64,000 nt of DNA from Geobacter sp. (GTDB lineage: Bacteria > Desulfobacterota > Desulfuromonadia > Geobacterales > DSM-12255): the NCBI GenBank assembly GCA_009684525.1, contig WKKR01000002.1:930001-994000 (forward strand). Direction: 5' to 3'. Made by a program: the position numbers and the translations under genes. Positions 42,472 through 52,227 of the stretch are shown one piece after another (the stretch's first letter is position 1; every line of letters starts with the position of its first letter). The notes under the pieces were generated by a model that searched no databases, was not told where the DNA came from, and was given only the letters and a program-made list of their open reading frames with translations.

Positions 42472-45400
42472 TAGCTGGCTCCTGCCCCGAATTCCACCCT
42501 GCTGTTGCTCACCCCTTCTTTTTCCGCCGGTTTGTAGATGTCGGCGCTCTTCTGGAAGAGCCGCGTTGCCGGCAGCTTCTGCTGCAGCAGGAAGCTGCGG
42601 ACCGCTTCCTCCCGCTCGCGGGCCAGAGCCTGCAGCTGCGCATCCCCCACCGGGGTGTTGGTCAGGATCAGTTTCCGCATCTCCGCATCCGGCAGCGATT
42701 TGACGAACCCCAGGGCGGTGCGCGGCTTGGGGAATTTCTCCTTGGCGTAGACAGCCTTCAGGAGAGCGCTCTGCTCTGCGGGGAGAACCTCCACATTGTC
42801 GGGGGTCTGACCCGGCTGGTTCTTGCGTGCCTTGCTGAGCGTGAGGAATTTCTCGGTCTTGAGCTTCCGGAGCAGCTGCTCCTGCCGGTATCCCTCGCTG
42901 TCACGTTCCCGGTCCACAAAACCCGAGATCTCCAGTTTCAGGGCGGGTCGGTCTTCCAGCGCCTTGGCGAGCTTGGCGAGCTTTTCCTGTTCCGTTGTTT
43001 CCAGTCGGGCCGAGCCGGGAGGGAAGGTGACGACGCTGAAGTCGTCCCCGCTGCCGAATGCGGATGCCAGCAGGGAGAAGGGGGAGGTGGCGGCTTTTAC
43101 CAGCAGGTTCTTCAACATCTGCAGGACAACCCCCCAGACGCTGAACTTGGGATCGTCGGTCCGGCCCGTGACCGGGAGATCGAGATGGATCTCTCCCTTG
43201 CGGTCCTTGAGCAGGGCCAGCGCGAGTCGGACCGGCAGGGAGGTGGCCTTTTCGCTCTCAACCCGCTCCCCCAGGGTGAACTGGTCGAAGAAGAGCCGGT
43301 TCTCGGAGTTGAGGGTCTTTTTCTCGATCCGGTACTTGAGGTCGAGGAACAGTTTTCCCTTGTCCACCGTGTACCCCAGATAGGTGCCGGAGTAGGGGGT
43401 GAAGGGGGAGAGTTCGATGTCGGTGAAGCTGACCTTCAGGTCGACGAACGGTTCGCTCCAGAGGGGGTTGAGGGTGCCGGTGATCCTGAGCGGCGAATGG
43501 TTCTCCAGGTTACCGCGCAGGTCGACATCGGCCTGCTGCCGCTCGTCGCTGGACATCCCGGTGACGCGCCCTCCTAGGTTGAAAAAGGTAGTGGCGAAGG
43601 TGGTCGGGAGGTGCCGGTCGTCAAAGGAGAGGGTGCCGTCCTGGACGGTGATGGTATCGACCTTGATCTTCCGCGGTGCCGGAGCCGGAACTGCCGCCAA
43701 GGCAGGAGCAGGGGCAGCTTGTGCCACCGCCGGGGTCGCGCCGGGCTGAACCGTGGCAGCCGCCTCTTTCGTCCCCTTCAGGTTCTGCAGGTTGAGGGAA
43801 CCGTCCTTGTTGATCACTACCCGGGCGTAGGGGTTGCTGAGAGCCACTTGGCGTATGGACAGGGTGAAGGGGGAGATGGCACCGCTCACCTCGTCAAGCT
43901 GCAGGCTCTCCCATTTGAGCAGGTCTTCGTTCTCGACGGTGTCCAGGCAGTAGAAAGAGCGGATACCCAGGTTTCCCGCAAAGGTGCCGGTCATGCCGCT
44001 GCTCCCCTTGGCAAGGCTGATCGTCATCCGGCTGTCCAGCGAGCCGTCCGCCACGAAGAGATTGAGGTCGTCGGGGAGATAGGCCTCGAAGTCGCGCAGC
44101 GGAATGCGCCGGATATCCATCTTCCCTTTCAGCTTGAATGGTTGCGGGGTCACGGTTCCCATGCTTTTGACCGTGCCGTTTTTGCCGTAGACCGCCTGCA
44201 GGGAGAAGGGCATGGCTGCTGTGCGGGGGCCGGTGATCTCGGAGACGGCGAACGCTACCCTGCTCAGGGTGAACTCGGGGGGATCGCTGCGGGTCAGGTC
44301 CCTGAACCCGAGGGTCAGGCCGCTGGTCGCTACCTTGGCAATGCGGTAACTGAAGGGCTGCGCAGGGGATGACGGTGGTGCGGCGGCCTTGGGCTTTGCC
44401 GGAACGACAATCCGGGCTGCGCTTATCGTGCCGTCGGGCATGCGGGATACCCTGCAGCTTCCACCGGCAATCTCAACGAGCTCAACGCCTGCCGTGCGCT
44501 TGGCAAGGTCCAGATTAGCGCCGCTCACGGTCAGGGTTTGCAGGTTGATGCCGTCCTTGTCGCCGAAACGCGCGGCCAGGGCATGGCCGGTAAGGGTGAG
44601 ATCGCTCAGGGTAAGTCCCCCGGCAGGCGAGTAGGCCAGGGTGGTGCTCGCATCGACCGTGCCGCTGACCGGGCTGGCGAGGTACGCTGCAAGGTAGGGG
44701 TAGGCCGGGGCGAGCATGATCTTTTCCAGGGTGACGCGGGCGGTAACGGCCAGCGGTTCCATGGTCAGTTCGCCGCTGCCGTTGAGCGATTCGCCCCGGC
44801 TGCTCTTCAGGGCTGCGGTCCAGGTTGCCCGGCGTCCCGCATCGGTGGAGAACCCCCGCACGTTGAGGTCGATCCCCTCCAGGTCGGTGCGGAAGCCGCT
44901 GGCAGGGAGCCGGTCGGCAAAGTGGAACCGGCCGCCGGTGATCTGCAGGGCCGCGAGGTTGATGCGGGGTTTCACGGTCTTCTCTTTGGCGGCGGGAATC
45001 CCTTTTTCGGCAGACTCTTCCTTTTTCGGGCTGACGGACTGAGCCGCGGGCTGTTCCGGGGTAAGCCGCTGCAGGTTCCATTTGCCGTTGGCGGCGCGGT
45101 CGAGGAAGATTTCCGGGTCAACGACGGTCAGCCGGGCAAGGTCGAAGGAGCGGGCAAACAGCGCGGCCTCGTTGATCCTGATCGCCCCCCGGCCGAGGTT
45201 GAACAGCGGAGCCCCGCTCTTTTCCGTCACCGACAGCTTGTCCAGGGCCAGGTCCCCCTTCAGGGTCAGGTCGGGCTTGTTGGCGGCGGAAACCCGGTAG
45301 GCCAGGTCCAGGGAGGTGGTGAGCTCTCCGCTGGCGATCCGGAGCGGGACCTCTTTGGGCAGGTATGCCAGGTAATGGGGGAGATCGATACCCTGCAACG

Positions 45401-46058
45401 AGAGGTGGAGCGATGCCTCGATTGCGCTGCTCAACGGCTTCAGCTTGCCGCTGGCTGAAAGCTCGGTGCCGTTGACTTTGGCGCTGATCCGGGGGGCGAC
45501 GTAGCGATCGGCCAGGTAGGGGACGTTGCTGACGAACGGCACGGCCAGCTCCAGGTTGCGGACCGTGTGGGCTGTGGGGGTGGCGACGGCGCGGTCCATG
45601 AAGTCGACGGAGCCGCGGTCGATCTCGATGTTGTTGATCGAGAAGAGAAACGGTTTCGCATCCGGCTTTGGCGGCTCCTTGCGGACCAGGAGTTCGGAGA
45701 AGTTGTAGCTGTTCGGTGCGGTCCGTTCCAGGTGCAGGTAGGGTGCCCGGACCGTAACGGACGAGACCACCAGGGCCTGTCGGAAGATCGATGCCGGGCT
45801 TACGGCGATCCGCGCACTGCTGAAGGAGGCAAAGGTCGTCGACCGGTCGCGCTCGCAGAGGCGGAAACCGCGGAGTTTGGCACTGAGGGTGAACGGATTG
45901 AGAGAGATACCGGCAAGTTCGGCCTTGCGGCTGGTGGCGGTTTCCAGGCTGCGGATTACCTTGTTCCGGACGATTCCCGGCAGGATCAGGGTCGTGAAGA
46001 GGAACAGTGCGGCCAGGATGGCGGCGATAATGATCAGGAGTTTGCGTCGGCTGTTCAT
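42471..46058 (-). CDS. DUF748/AsmA-like envelope protein with OmpA-like C-terminus
   Basis: The 1195-residue protein has one N-terminal membrane anchor (RRKLLIIIAAILAALFLFTTLIL) and then a long beta-rich chain of DUF748/AsmA-like repeats (LDLAYRVSAANKPDLTLKG, LFARSFDLARLTVVDPEIFLDRAANGKWN). Such AsmA-like proteins form bridge-like structures between the membranes and are linked to lipid transport. About 1000-1195 is Lys/Glu/Leu-rich and contains a region (FPPGSARLETTEQEKLAKLAKAL) like the start of an OmpA-type peptidoglycan domain. The C-terminus ends exactly at the edge of fold-back repeat A, which provides the TAG stop. Confidence 0.82.
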   Translation of the reverse strand: MNSRRKLLIIIAAILAALFLFTTLILPGIVRNKVIRSLETATSRKAELAGISLNPFTLSAKLRGFRLCERDRSTTFASFSSARIAVSPASIFRQALVVSSVTVRAPYLHLERTAPNSYNFSELLVRKEPPKPDAKPFLFSINNIEIDRGSVDFMDRAVATPTAHTVRNLELAVPFVSNVPYLADRYVAPRISAKVNGTELSASGKLKPLSSAIEASLHLSLQGIDLPHYLAYLPKEVPLRIASGELTTSLDLAYRVSAANKPDLTLKGDLALDKLSVTEKSGAPLFNLGRGAIRINEAALFARSFDLARLTVVDPEIFLDRAANGKWNLQRLTPEQPAAQSVSPKKEESAEKGIPAAKEKTVKPRINLAALQITGGRFHFADRLPASGFRTDLEGIDLNVRGFSTDAGRRATWTAALKSSRGESLNGSGELTMEPLAVTARVTLEKIMLAPAYPYLAAYLASPVSGTVDASTTLAYSPAGGLTLSDLTLTGHALAARFGDKDGINLQTLTVSGANLDLAKRTAGVELVEIAGGSCRVSRMPDGTISAARIVVPAKPKAAAPPSSPAQPFSYRIAKVATSGLTLGFRDLTRSDPPEFTLSRVAFAVSEITGPRTAAMPFSLQAVYGKNGTVKSMGTVTPQPFKLKGKMDIRRIPLRDFEAYLPDDLNLFVADGSLDSRMTISLAKGSSGMTGTFAGNLGIRSFYCLDTVENEDLLKWESLQLDEVSGAISPFTLSIRQVALSNPYARVVINKDGSLNLQNLKGTKEAAATVQPGATPAVAQAAPAPALAAVPAPAPRKIKVDTITVQDGTLSFDDRHLPTTFATTFFNLGGRVTGMSSDERQQADVDLRGNLENHSPLRITGTLNPLWSEPFVDLKVSFTDIELSPFTPYSGTYLGYTVDKGKLFLDLKYRIEKKTLNSENRLFFDQFTLGERVESEKATSLPVRLALALLKDRKGEIHLDLPVTGRTDDPKFSVWGVVLQMLKNLLVKAATSPFSLLASAFGSGDDFSVVTFPPGSARLETTEQEKLAKLAKALEDRPALKLEISGFVDRERDSEGYRQEQLLRKLKTEKFLTLSKARKNQPGQTPDNVEVLPAEQSALLKAVYAKEKFPKPRTALGFVKSLPDAEMRKLILTNTPVGDAQLQALAREREEAVRSFLLQQKLPATRLFQKSADIYKPAEKEGVSNSRVEFGAGAS

Positions 46059-46247
46059 GGAAGGGTCCTCGTGATCGACAGAGCGGGTGCGGTGTGTGCA
46101 GGGTAAAGGGAAACCGGCGCTTCCTCTTTATTGTAGCCGCAAGATGGTCAGCGCGCAATCGGCATCATGGTGCGGCCTTGAAGGTTTGCATTTGCGCCGG
46201 GGTGTGCTATGTAATAGGCAAATCCATTGCAAAAGGAGACCAACGAT

Positions 46248-46907
46248 ATGAAGCGTACCGCTCTGCTGCTTCTAGGAGTTTCTCTCGTAGCGGGCTGTGC
46301 CGAGCCCATGACCAAGACCCAGAAAGGCACCCTGATCGGCACCGGCACCGGGGCTGCGGCAGGCGCCGCGCTCGGTCAGGCCATCGGCCGCGATACCGGC
46401 TCGACCCTGATCGGAGCAGCACTCGGTGCTGCCGTCGGCGGGCTGACCGGCGGCATGATCGGTAATTATATGGACAAGCAGGAAGCAGAGATGCGGCAGG
46501 CCCTGGCCGATGTGGAAGGGGCATCCATCCAGCGGACCCAGGACGTGCTGTCGGTGACCTTCAAGTCCGATCTGATGTTCAGCACCGGCTCCGCAGCCCT
46601 CAAGGGGGGAGCCCAGGACGAGATCACCAGGGTCGCCAGGGTCCTGAACCAGTATCCCCAGACCACGGTCCAGATCGCCGGCCACACCGACAGCACCGGC
46701 TCGGAGGAACTGAACCAGAAGCTGTCCGAGAAGCGTGCCCTGGCTGTCAAGAGCGCACTGACGGGGCATGGCGTCGCTGCCGCCCGGCTGGCGACCATCG
46801 GTTACGGCGAGACCAGGCCGATTGCCGACAACGACACCGAAGCCGGCAGGCAGATGAACCGCCGGGTGACCATCACCATCATCCCCAACCAGCAGGTGCA
46901 GCAGTAG
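46248..46907 (+). CDS. OmpA-family outer-membrane lipoprotein with glycine zipper
   Basis: The 219-residue protein has a lipobox (LVAGC, lipidated Cys17) after a signal peptide, a Gly-zipper stretch (about 27-70, repeated GxGxG/A) and a C-terminal OmpA domain (about 100-215) with the peptidoglycan-binding NQYPQTTVQIAGHTDSTG motif and LSEKRALAVK. It links the outer membrane to the cell wall. AAAAGGAG precedes the ATG at 46248, preferred to 46227. A strong terminator follows. Confidence 0.93.
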   Translation: MKRTALLLLGVSLVAGCAEPMTKTQKGTLIGTGTGAAAGAALGQAIGRDTGSTLIGAALGAAVGGLTGGMIGNYMDKQEAEMRQALADVEGASIQRTQDVLSVTFKSDLMFSTGSAALKGGAQDEITRVARVLNQYPQTTVQIAGHTDSTGSEELNQKLSEKRALAVKSALTGHGVAAARLATIGYGETRPIADNDTEAGRQMNRRVTITIIPNQQVQQ

Positions 46908-46919
46908 TTCCGGCAACGG

Positions 46920-46951
46920 AAAAAGCCCCGGCCGCGACCGGGGCTTTTTTT
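46920..46951 (+). terminator. Rho-independent terminator after the OmpA gene
   Basis: AAAAAGCCCCGG and CCGGGGCTTTTT form a 12-bp stem around CCGCGA, with a seven-T tract. Confidence 0.9.
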
Positions 46952-47019
46952 CGTTCCGGGACTCTGGGGTGAAGAGCTAGGCGAGTTTCCATCCGGAAAC
47001 TCCGGATGAGAAACTGATG

Positions 47020-47160
47020 GTTTCCGGATCGGAAAGGAGGGATTTTTCGTCCTGGCAAGGAAATCAAGGGATTGCGCGGAGGCGTACATCGGTACGCCGT
47101 ACAAGGAATCCCGCAGATTGACGCCGCCAGGGCGGAAAAGGACCTTTTCCGGACGGAAAC
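47020..47160 (+). repeat. Fold-back repeat (MITE-like), copy B
   Basis: This is the second 141-bp copy, ends GTTTCCGGATCGGAAAGG and CCTTTTCCGGACGGAAAC, in the same orientation as copy A. Inner hairpin is GGCGTAC (47081-47087) with GTACGCC (47092-47098). Shared sequence with copy A reaches left to 46985. The TAG stop of tpx starts on its right edge. Confidence 0.85.
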
Positions 47161-47675
47161 TAGGCGAGCAACGCCTTAGCTGCCTGGATGACCGCGGCGT
47201 AGTCGGGCTCCTGGGTAACCTCCGGCACATGCTGGATGTAGCGGATGGTGTTAGTGCCGTCGATGACGAAGATGGAGCGCGACAGCAGCTTCAGCTCCTT
47301 GATCAGCACACCGTACGCCTGCCCGAAGGAACGGTCCTGGTAGTCCGAGAGGACCTTGATCTTGTCGATGCCCGCTGCGCCGCACCACCGTTTCTGGGCA
47401 AAGGGGAGATCGAGGCTGATGGTGAGCAGGGTCGCCTGGTCGGGGAGTGCTGCCGCCTCCTGGTTGAACCGCCGGGTTTCGGTGTCGCAGACCGGGGTAT
47501 CCAGCGACGGGACGCAGCTGATGATGGTGATGCCGCTCAGATCGGCCAGTGTTACCGGGGCCAGGCCGTTGTCCACCACCCGGAAGTCGGGTGCACGGTC
47601 TCCCACCTTGAGTTCCGGGCCGAGCAGGGTCATGGGGTTCCCTTTGAAAGTGATGATGCCGGTACGTTCCTGCAT
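47160..47675 (-). CDS. tpx: Thiol peroxidase (Tpx)
   Basis: Tpx reduces H2O2 and alkyl hydroperoxides with thioredoxin. The 171-residue protein has the peroxidatic Cys63 in PSLDTPVCDTETRRF and resolving Cys98 in KRWCGAAG, spaced as in the Tpx subfamily, plus the SIFVIDGTNTIRYIQHVPE segment. AGAGGAGAG precedes the ATG. Its 3' end abuts repeat copy B, and its stop codon lies at the repeat edge. Confidence 0.95.
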   Translation of the reverse strand: MQERTGIITFKGNPMTLLGPELKVGDRAPDFRVVDNGLAPVTLADLSGITIISCVPSLDTPVCDTETRRFNQEAAALPDQATLLTISLDLPFAQKRWCGAAGIDKIKVLSDYQDRSFGQAYGVLIKELKLLSRSIFVIDGTNTIRYIQHVPEVTQEPDYAAVIQAAKALLA

Positions 47676-47736
47676 GTTTCTCTCCTCTCTGAAGATATCT
47701 CATCCGTTTCCGGATTGCATGATGATGCTCAAAAAC

Positions 47737-47764
47737 AGTGTAGCCGATGGCAGGCGATTGGCAA
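47737..47764 (-). promoter_or_regulatory. Sigma-70-type promoter for tpx
   Basis: On the minus strand TTGCCA (47759-47764) and TACACT (47737-47742) are 16 bases apart, 61 bases before the tpx start. Confidence 0.5.
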
Positions 47765-47810
47765 CCATGGACCGGGAGCCCGACAGCGCCCAGCCGGCAG
47801 GGACGCCTGC

Positions 47811-48917
47811 GTGAACGATGCCGTCCGCGATCATTACGAAAGTCATCCCTACCCCCGCATACCGCTTCTGGCAGCGATCCGGCCGTGGGATACCTATGCC
47901 CTCAACCTCACGGCCCTCTGGGCGCGCTGCAACGGCAGACTGCTCGCCGCCTTCCGGCAACGGATACTCCTGGCCGGCTGCGGCACCTTTTCCCCCTATC
48001 CCTTCAGCATCGCCAATCCGGGCGCACGGATTACCGCCCTCGACCTGTCGTCTGCCACGTTGCAACGGGCCCGTCTTCATGCCCGGGTGCACGGCTGCAG
48101 AGACGTCGACTTTGTCCGCGGCGACCTGACCGAACCTGCAGTGGCGCCGGGACCGTTCCATCTCATCGATGTCTACGGAGTGCTCCATCACCTGGCAGAT
48201 CCGGCCTCGGGCCTGGCCGCACTGGCGGGACGCCTTGCCCCCGGCGGCATCCTGCGGCTCATGGTTTACAGCCACGGCGCCCGGCGGGAGGTGGAGGCGG
48301 TCCGCCGGGCCTTCCGGCTGCTCGGCATCGACGATCCGGCAACCGCACGGCACCTGGTGCGCCGGGCACCGAAAGGGTCGCGCCTGGCCAGGGTTGTTGC
48401 CGAACTCCCCGAGGCCGGCTCTGTCGCCGGGTTTGCCGATGCCTTCCTCCATCCGCGCGCCAGGACCTATCGCATCGACCAGCTGATGGAACTCCTGGAG
48501 GGGGCCGGCCTGACCCCGCTGCTCTTCACCCACAGCAAAGCCTCGCCAGATGTGGCAGCAGAGGTGGAACGGCTGCGCCGGGCCGAACGGGAAGGCGCGA
48601 TTGGGCACAACTATACCCTCCTTGCCGGGAAAGAGCCGCGTGGCGCGGCTCCATCGGTTGCCGGCAGCAGGCTGTTGCTCAATCCCGCGCTGCAGAGGGC
48701 CGTGTCCGGTTTCAGGCTGCTGCCGCTCAGGATCGATGGTCGGCTCGGCTCTGCCAACCCGTGTCTCGACCGGGCTGCCCGGCGGTTTCTGCGGAGATTC
48801 AGGGAACCGGTTGCCGTGGAACGGCTGACCGGGGCGGAGCTGGCACTGGCGAAGCGTTACTGCGATGCGCTGTTCCTGTTCTGCGTCGATGGGGATGAAC
48901 CTGAAAAAGGCATGTAA
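47811..48917 (+). CDS. Class I SAM-dependent methyltransferase
   Basis: The 368-residue protein has a Rossmann methyltransferase domain: motif I LLAGCGTFSPYP, acidic ITALDLSSAT, VDFVRGDLTE and DVYGVLHHLADP, about residues 50-190. The N-terminal DHYESHPYPR motif occurs in a known group of such methyltransferases whose substrates are mostly unidentified. The second half has no domain I recognise. A GTG at 47811 is the best start (GCAGGGA upstream); the frame stays open to 47118 but that is the reverse strand of tpx. Confidence 0.82.
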   Translation: MNDAVRDHYESHPYPRIPLLAAIRPWDTYALNLTALWARCNGRLLAAFRQRILLAGCGTFSPYPFSIANPGARITALDLSSATLQRARLHARVHGCRDVDFVRGDLTEPAVAPGPFHLIDVYGVLHHLADPASGLAALAGRLAPGGILRLMVYSHGARREVEAVRRAFRLLGIDDPATARHLVRRAPKGSRLARVVAELPEAGSVAGFADAFLHPRARTYRIDQLMELLEGAGLTPLLFTHSKASPDVAAEVERLRRAEREGAIGHNYTLLAGKEPRGAAPSVAGSRLLLNPALQRAVSGFRLLPLRIDGRLGSANPCLDRAARRFLRRFREPVAVERLTGAELALAKRYCDALFLFCVDGDEPEKGM

Positions 48918-49023
48918 CCGCAGATGGACGCTGATGAACGCAGATACTTCAAAAGATTAACCCCGTAAATGACTGTTTTTCGGTTAAAAAGGTTTTGTTT
49001 TATCCGTAGTTATCTGCGGTTAC
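48914..49023. repeat. 110-bp extragenic repeat with 12-bp inverted ends
   Basis: GTAACCGCAGAT at the left is inverted at the right as ATCTGCGGTTAC. The left end also carries direct repeats of the type CGCAGAT-N12-ACGCAGAT. The style matches a widely scattered extragenic repeat of bacterial genomes. The left arm starts on the last codon of the methyltransferase gene. Confidence 0.6.
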
Positions 49024-49042
49024 CAGGAAGGAGCGAGGGGAG

Positions 49043-49068
49043 GGCCGCCCTGCCGTGGCAGGGCGGCC
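49043..49068 (-). terminator. Strong GC hairpin after thiC
   Basis: GGCCGCCCTGCC pairs with GGCAGGGCGGCC over a 2-base turn, 67 bases beyond the thiC stop on the minus strand. No T-run follows on either strand, so it may be an RNA 3'-end stabiliser rather than an intrinsic terminator. Confidence 0.45.
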
Positions 49069-49134
49069 GATGATCGGATAGGGAAGGGGACTGCGACCGG
49101 GCCGGTACGATACCCGGCGCCTGCCTGTTGCCGG

Positions 49135-50439
49135 TCAGCCGTGGGCGGCCTTTCTCTCCATGGCGTCGTCCATAACCTTGTAGGCGCAGAATTCGCCGCA
49201 CATGGTGCAGGCGCCGTGATCGGCGACCCCCGATTCGGCGCGCAACTGGCGGGCCTTGTCCGGGTCGAGGGAAAGGGCGAACTGCCCTTCCCAGTCGAGC
49301 TTCTTGCGGCACTTGGCCATGGCGACGTCCTTTTCCATGGCCCCTTTGACCCCTTTGGCGATGTCGGCGGCGTGGGCCGCGATCCGGGAGGCGATGACCC
49401 CGTCCCGCACATCCTCAACCGTGGGAAGGCGCAGGTGCTCCGACGGTGTGACGTAGCAGAGGAAGTCGGCGCCGGCGGCTGCGGCAATGGCGCCGCCGAT
49501 GGCGCAGGTGATATGGTCGTAGCCCGGTGCGATATCGGTAACCAGCGGTCCCAGCACGTAGAAAGGTGCCCCGTGGCAGAGCCGCTTCTGCAGGATGATG
49601 TTGGCCTCGATCTGGTGCAGCGGCACATGGCCCGGCCCTTCGATCATCACCTGTACCCCCACCTCACGGGCCCGCTGGGTCAGCTCCCCCAGGAGGATCA
49701 GCTCGTGGATCTGGGCGCGGTCCGTGGCATCGGCCAGGCAGCCCGGACGGAACCCGTCTCCCAGCGACAGGGTCATGTCGTATGCCTTCACGATCTCCAG
49801 CAGCCGGTCAAAATGCTCGAACAGCGGGTTTTCCTTGTTGTTGTAAGCCATCCACTCTACGGTGAAGGCGCCGCCACGGGAGACCACGTCCATCAGCCGC
49901 CCCTCGTTCTGCATCCGCTCGACCGTGGAGCGGGTGACGCCGCAGTGGACCGTGATGAAGTCCACTCCGTCCTCGGCATGCTTGACGATGCCGGCGAAGA
50001 TGTCGTCCACGGTCATGTCCACGATCGCCTTCTTCTTGGTCCGGACCGCATCCAGCGCAGCCTGGTAGAGGGGGACCGTGCCGATGCAGGCGCGGGTCTC
50101 GGCGATGATGGCCCGGCGGATCTCATCCACCGGCCCGCCCGTTGACAGGTCCATGAGGGCGTCGGCACCGTGCTTCACGGCCACGCGCGCCTTTTCCAGC
50201 TCCTTGGAGATGTCGGTGTCGTCGGCAGAGGTGCCGATGTTGGCGTTGACCTTGGTGCGCAGCCCCTTGCCCACGGCCAGGGGGATGCCGCTGAGCCGCT
50301 TCACGTTGTGGCAGATGATGATGGTGCCGTCGGTGATGCCGTCGCGGATGGTCTCCGCAGGGACCCCCTCGGCTGCTGCAGCTTCGCGCATCATGTCGGA
50401 GATTATGCCCTGGCGGGCCAGTTCGAGTTGGGTCTTCAT
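49135..50439 (-). CDS. thiC: Phosphomethylpyrimidine synthase ThiC
   Basis: ThiC is a radical-SAM enzyme that makes the pyrimidine half of thiamine from aminoimidazole ribotide. The 434-residue protein has all hallmarks: [57 protein letters not shown] and the C-terminal [4Fe-4S] motif [11 protein letters not shown]. The ATG at 50439 follows AAGGAGC. It is the second gene of a riboswitch-led operon and shares the precursor with purine synthesis, encoded elsewhere in the window. Confidence 0.96.
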   Translation of the reverse strand: MKTQLELARQGIISDMMREAAAAEGVPAETIRDGITDGTIIICHNVKRLSGIPLAVGKGLRTKVNANIGTSADDTDISKELEKARVAVKHGADALMDLSTGGPVDEIRRAIIAETRACIGTVPLYQAALDAVRTKKKAIVDMTVDDIFAGIVKHAEDGVDFITVHCGVTRSTVERMQNEGRLMDVVSRGGAFTVEWMAYNNKENPLFEHFDRLLEIVKAYDMTLSLGDGFRPGCLADATDRAQIHELILLGELTQRAREVGVQVMIEGPGHVPLHQIEANIILQKRLCHGAPFYVLGPLVTDIAPGYDHITCAIGGAIAAAAGADFLCYVTPSEHLRLPTVEDVRDGVIASRIAAHAADIAKGVKGAMEKDVAMAKCRKKLDWEGQFALSLDPDKARQLRAESGVADHGACTMCGEFCAYKVMDDAMERKAAHG

Positions 50440-50485
50440 GTAATGCTCCTTGTCGTAATAGAGGCGGACCGGGTTCTCCCGGTGG

Positions 50486-51958
50486 CTAGTCTCTCGTTTC
50501 CCGTGCGGCAAGATAGTGGTTGACCGGTCCGTGCCCCTTGCCCAGCGGCTGGGCAAGGCGGATGGCGGCGGTAATGAACTCCTTGGCCCGGCTGATGGCG
50601 ACCTGCAACGGCTCCCCCTGCGCCAGGTAGGTGGCGATGGCAGAGGCCATGGTGCAGCCGGTGCCGTGGGTGTTGCGGGTGTGGACGCGCTGGCCCGGAT
50701 AGCGGATGAAGGCGCTGCCGTCAAAGAGGATGTCCACCGCGGAACCTTCCCCCAGATGCCCCCCCTTGATCAGGACGTTTCTCGCTCCCATGCGGTGGAT
50801 GGCGCGTGCGGCCTGCTGCATCCCTTCCTCGTCGCTGATGTCCAGGCCGCTCAGCCGTTCCGCCTCGGGGATGTTGGGGGTGACCAGGTAGGCGAGCGGC
50901 AGGAGCCGGTGCTTGAGGCAGGTAACCGCGTCGCGGTCGATGAGGGATGCCCCCCCCTTGGCGACCATGACCGGATCGACGATTGGCAGGAGCCGGCGCT
51001 GCTCCTCCAGCCGCTGCGCCAGGATGTCGATGATCGGTGCCGAGAAGAGCATGCCGGTCTTCACCGTGTCCACCGGGATGTCGGCAAGCACCGCGTCGAG
51101 CTGCTCTGCCACGAACTCGGGGGGGACCGGGTGGATGCCGGAGACGCCGCGGGTGTTCTGCGCCGTGAGGGCGGTGATGACCGACGAGCCGTAGGAACCG
51201 AGCAGGGTGATGGTCTTCAGATCCGCTTGGATGCCGGCGCCGCCTCCCGAATCGCTGCCGGCAACGGTCAGCACGGCGCCGCGGGGAAAGGGGGCTTTCC
51301 GGTTGAACTGCAACGCCAGTTCAGCAGCCGCGGCTGAAGGGTCGCGATTCTCCAGCACTGCCGAGATGACCGCCACGGCGTCGGCGCCGCTGTCGATCAC
51401 CCTGGCCACGTTGTTCCGGGTGATGCCGCCGATGGCCACCAGCGGAATCTTGATCTGATCGCGGATCGCTGCTAGCCCTTCGGGTCCGGCCAGGTGCCGG
51501 ATATCCTTGCTCCGGGTGGGGAACATGGCGCCGAAACCGATATAGTCAGCACCGGCGGCCTGGGCCGCCAGAGCCTCGTCCAGGTCATGGGTGGAGATAC
51601 CGAGCAGGCGGTGGGAACCGAGCTGCCTGCGGGCTTCGGCAGGGTCGCCGTCGTCCTGGCCCAGGTGGAGGCCGTCGGCGTCCAGCTCAAGGGCCAGGGA
51701 GAGGTCGTCGTTGACGATGAACGGGATGCAGGCCTGGGCGCAGAGCTCCTGCAGCTCCCTGCCGAGGCTGAGCTTCTCTGCCCGCTCTCCCGTCTTGCGG
51801 CGGAACTGGAGTGCCGAGACGCCGCCGGCAATCGCCCGCCGTACCCGCTCGACCAGTTGCTCCCCTTCGTCGGTGACCAGGTAGAGACCGTTAAGCCTGA
51901 AGGCGTCGTCGCCGCGATCCACGACGAGCCGAAGATGATCGGATTTCCTGCGATACAT
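50486..51958 (-). CDS. thiED: ThiE-ThiD fusion: thiamine phosphate synthase / HMP-phosphate kinase
   Basis: The 490-residue fusion joins a ThiE TIM-barrel (about 20-220; [52 protein letters not shown]) to a ThiD ribokinase-fold domain (about 230-485; [47 protein letters not shown]). ThiD phosphorylates HMP-P and ThiE couples it with thiazole phosphate, so the fusion does two successive steps. The ATG at 51958 with CAGGAA is chosen. It lies 46 bp before thiC and behind a TPP riboswitch. Confidence 0.94.
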   Translation of the reverse strand: MYRRKSDHLRLVVDRGDDAFRLNGLYLVTDEGEQLVERVRRAIAGGVSALQFRRKTGERAEKLSLGRELQELCAQACIPFIVNDDLSLALELDADGLHLGQDDGDPAEARRQLGSHRLLGISTHDLDEALAAQAAGADYIGFGAMFPTRSKDIRHLAGPEGLAAIRDQIKIPLVAIGGITRNNVARVIDSGADAVAVISAVLENRDPSAAAAELALQFNRKAPFPRGAVLTVAGSDSGGGAGIQADLKTITLLGSYGSSVITALTAQNTRGVSGIHPVPPEFVAEQLDAVLADIPVDTVKTGMLFSAPIIDILAQRLEEQRRLLPIVDPVMVAKGGASLIDRDAVTCLKHRLLPLAYLVTPNIPEAERLSGLDISDEEGMQQAARAIHRMGARNVLIKGGHLGEGSAVDILFDGSAFIRYPGQRVHTRNTHGTGCTMASAIATYLAQGEPLQVAISRAKEFITAAIRLAQPLGKGHGPVNHYLAARETRD

Positions 51959-51985
51959 AGAGTTCCTGTGCTGGGGAAGAGACGC

Positions 51986-52014
51986 AAAAAGCCGCACCTG
52001 TTGGGTTACGGCTT
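51986..52014 (-). terminator. Candidate attenuator terminator downstream of the TPP riboswitch
   Basis: On the minus strand AAGCCG (52009-52014) pairs with CGGCTT (51989-51994) and a T-rich TTTTTGCG follows. It lies between the riboswitch and the thiED start and could stop transcription when TPP is bound. Confidence 0.55.
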
Positions 52015-52034
52015 ACCTGGTCGGCGAATGGAGG

Positions 52035-52130
52035 GTGTCAGGAGCCGCTTCCCTACGCCGGCATTAACCGGATCAGGTTCAAAGGGTTTGAGGCGGAAGC
52101 CTCATCTCAGTTCTCGCGAACTCCCCCAGC
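52035..52130 (-). promoter_or_regulatory. TPP riboswitch (THI box)
   Basis: The minus strand contains the THI-box core: CTGAGATGA, then ACCC, GAACCTGATCCGGTTAATGC and CGGCGTAGGGAA, closed by complementary GGGGGAG and GCTCC ends. This is the standard TPP aptamer and sits about 80 bases before the thiED start. It should repress thiED-thiC when thiamine pyrophosphate is plentiful. Confidence 0.95.
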
Positions 52131-52227
52131 TGGCAAATAATTTCCATAAGCTAATGGAAAACGCCCGGCAAGTCAATGACAATAAACGGGAATGGGCTTT
52201 ACACGGTCCTGTATACATGATAGATAG

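Noticed and set aside
41720-47230. Repeated small minus-strand frames starting [17 protein letters not shown] at about 42.4 and 47.1 kb
   Set aside because: Their likeness comes from the DNA repeat copies A and B, not from a conserved protein; no ribosome site.
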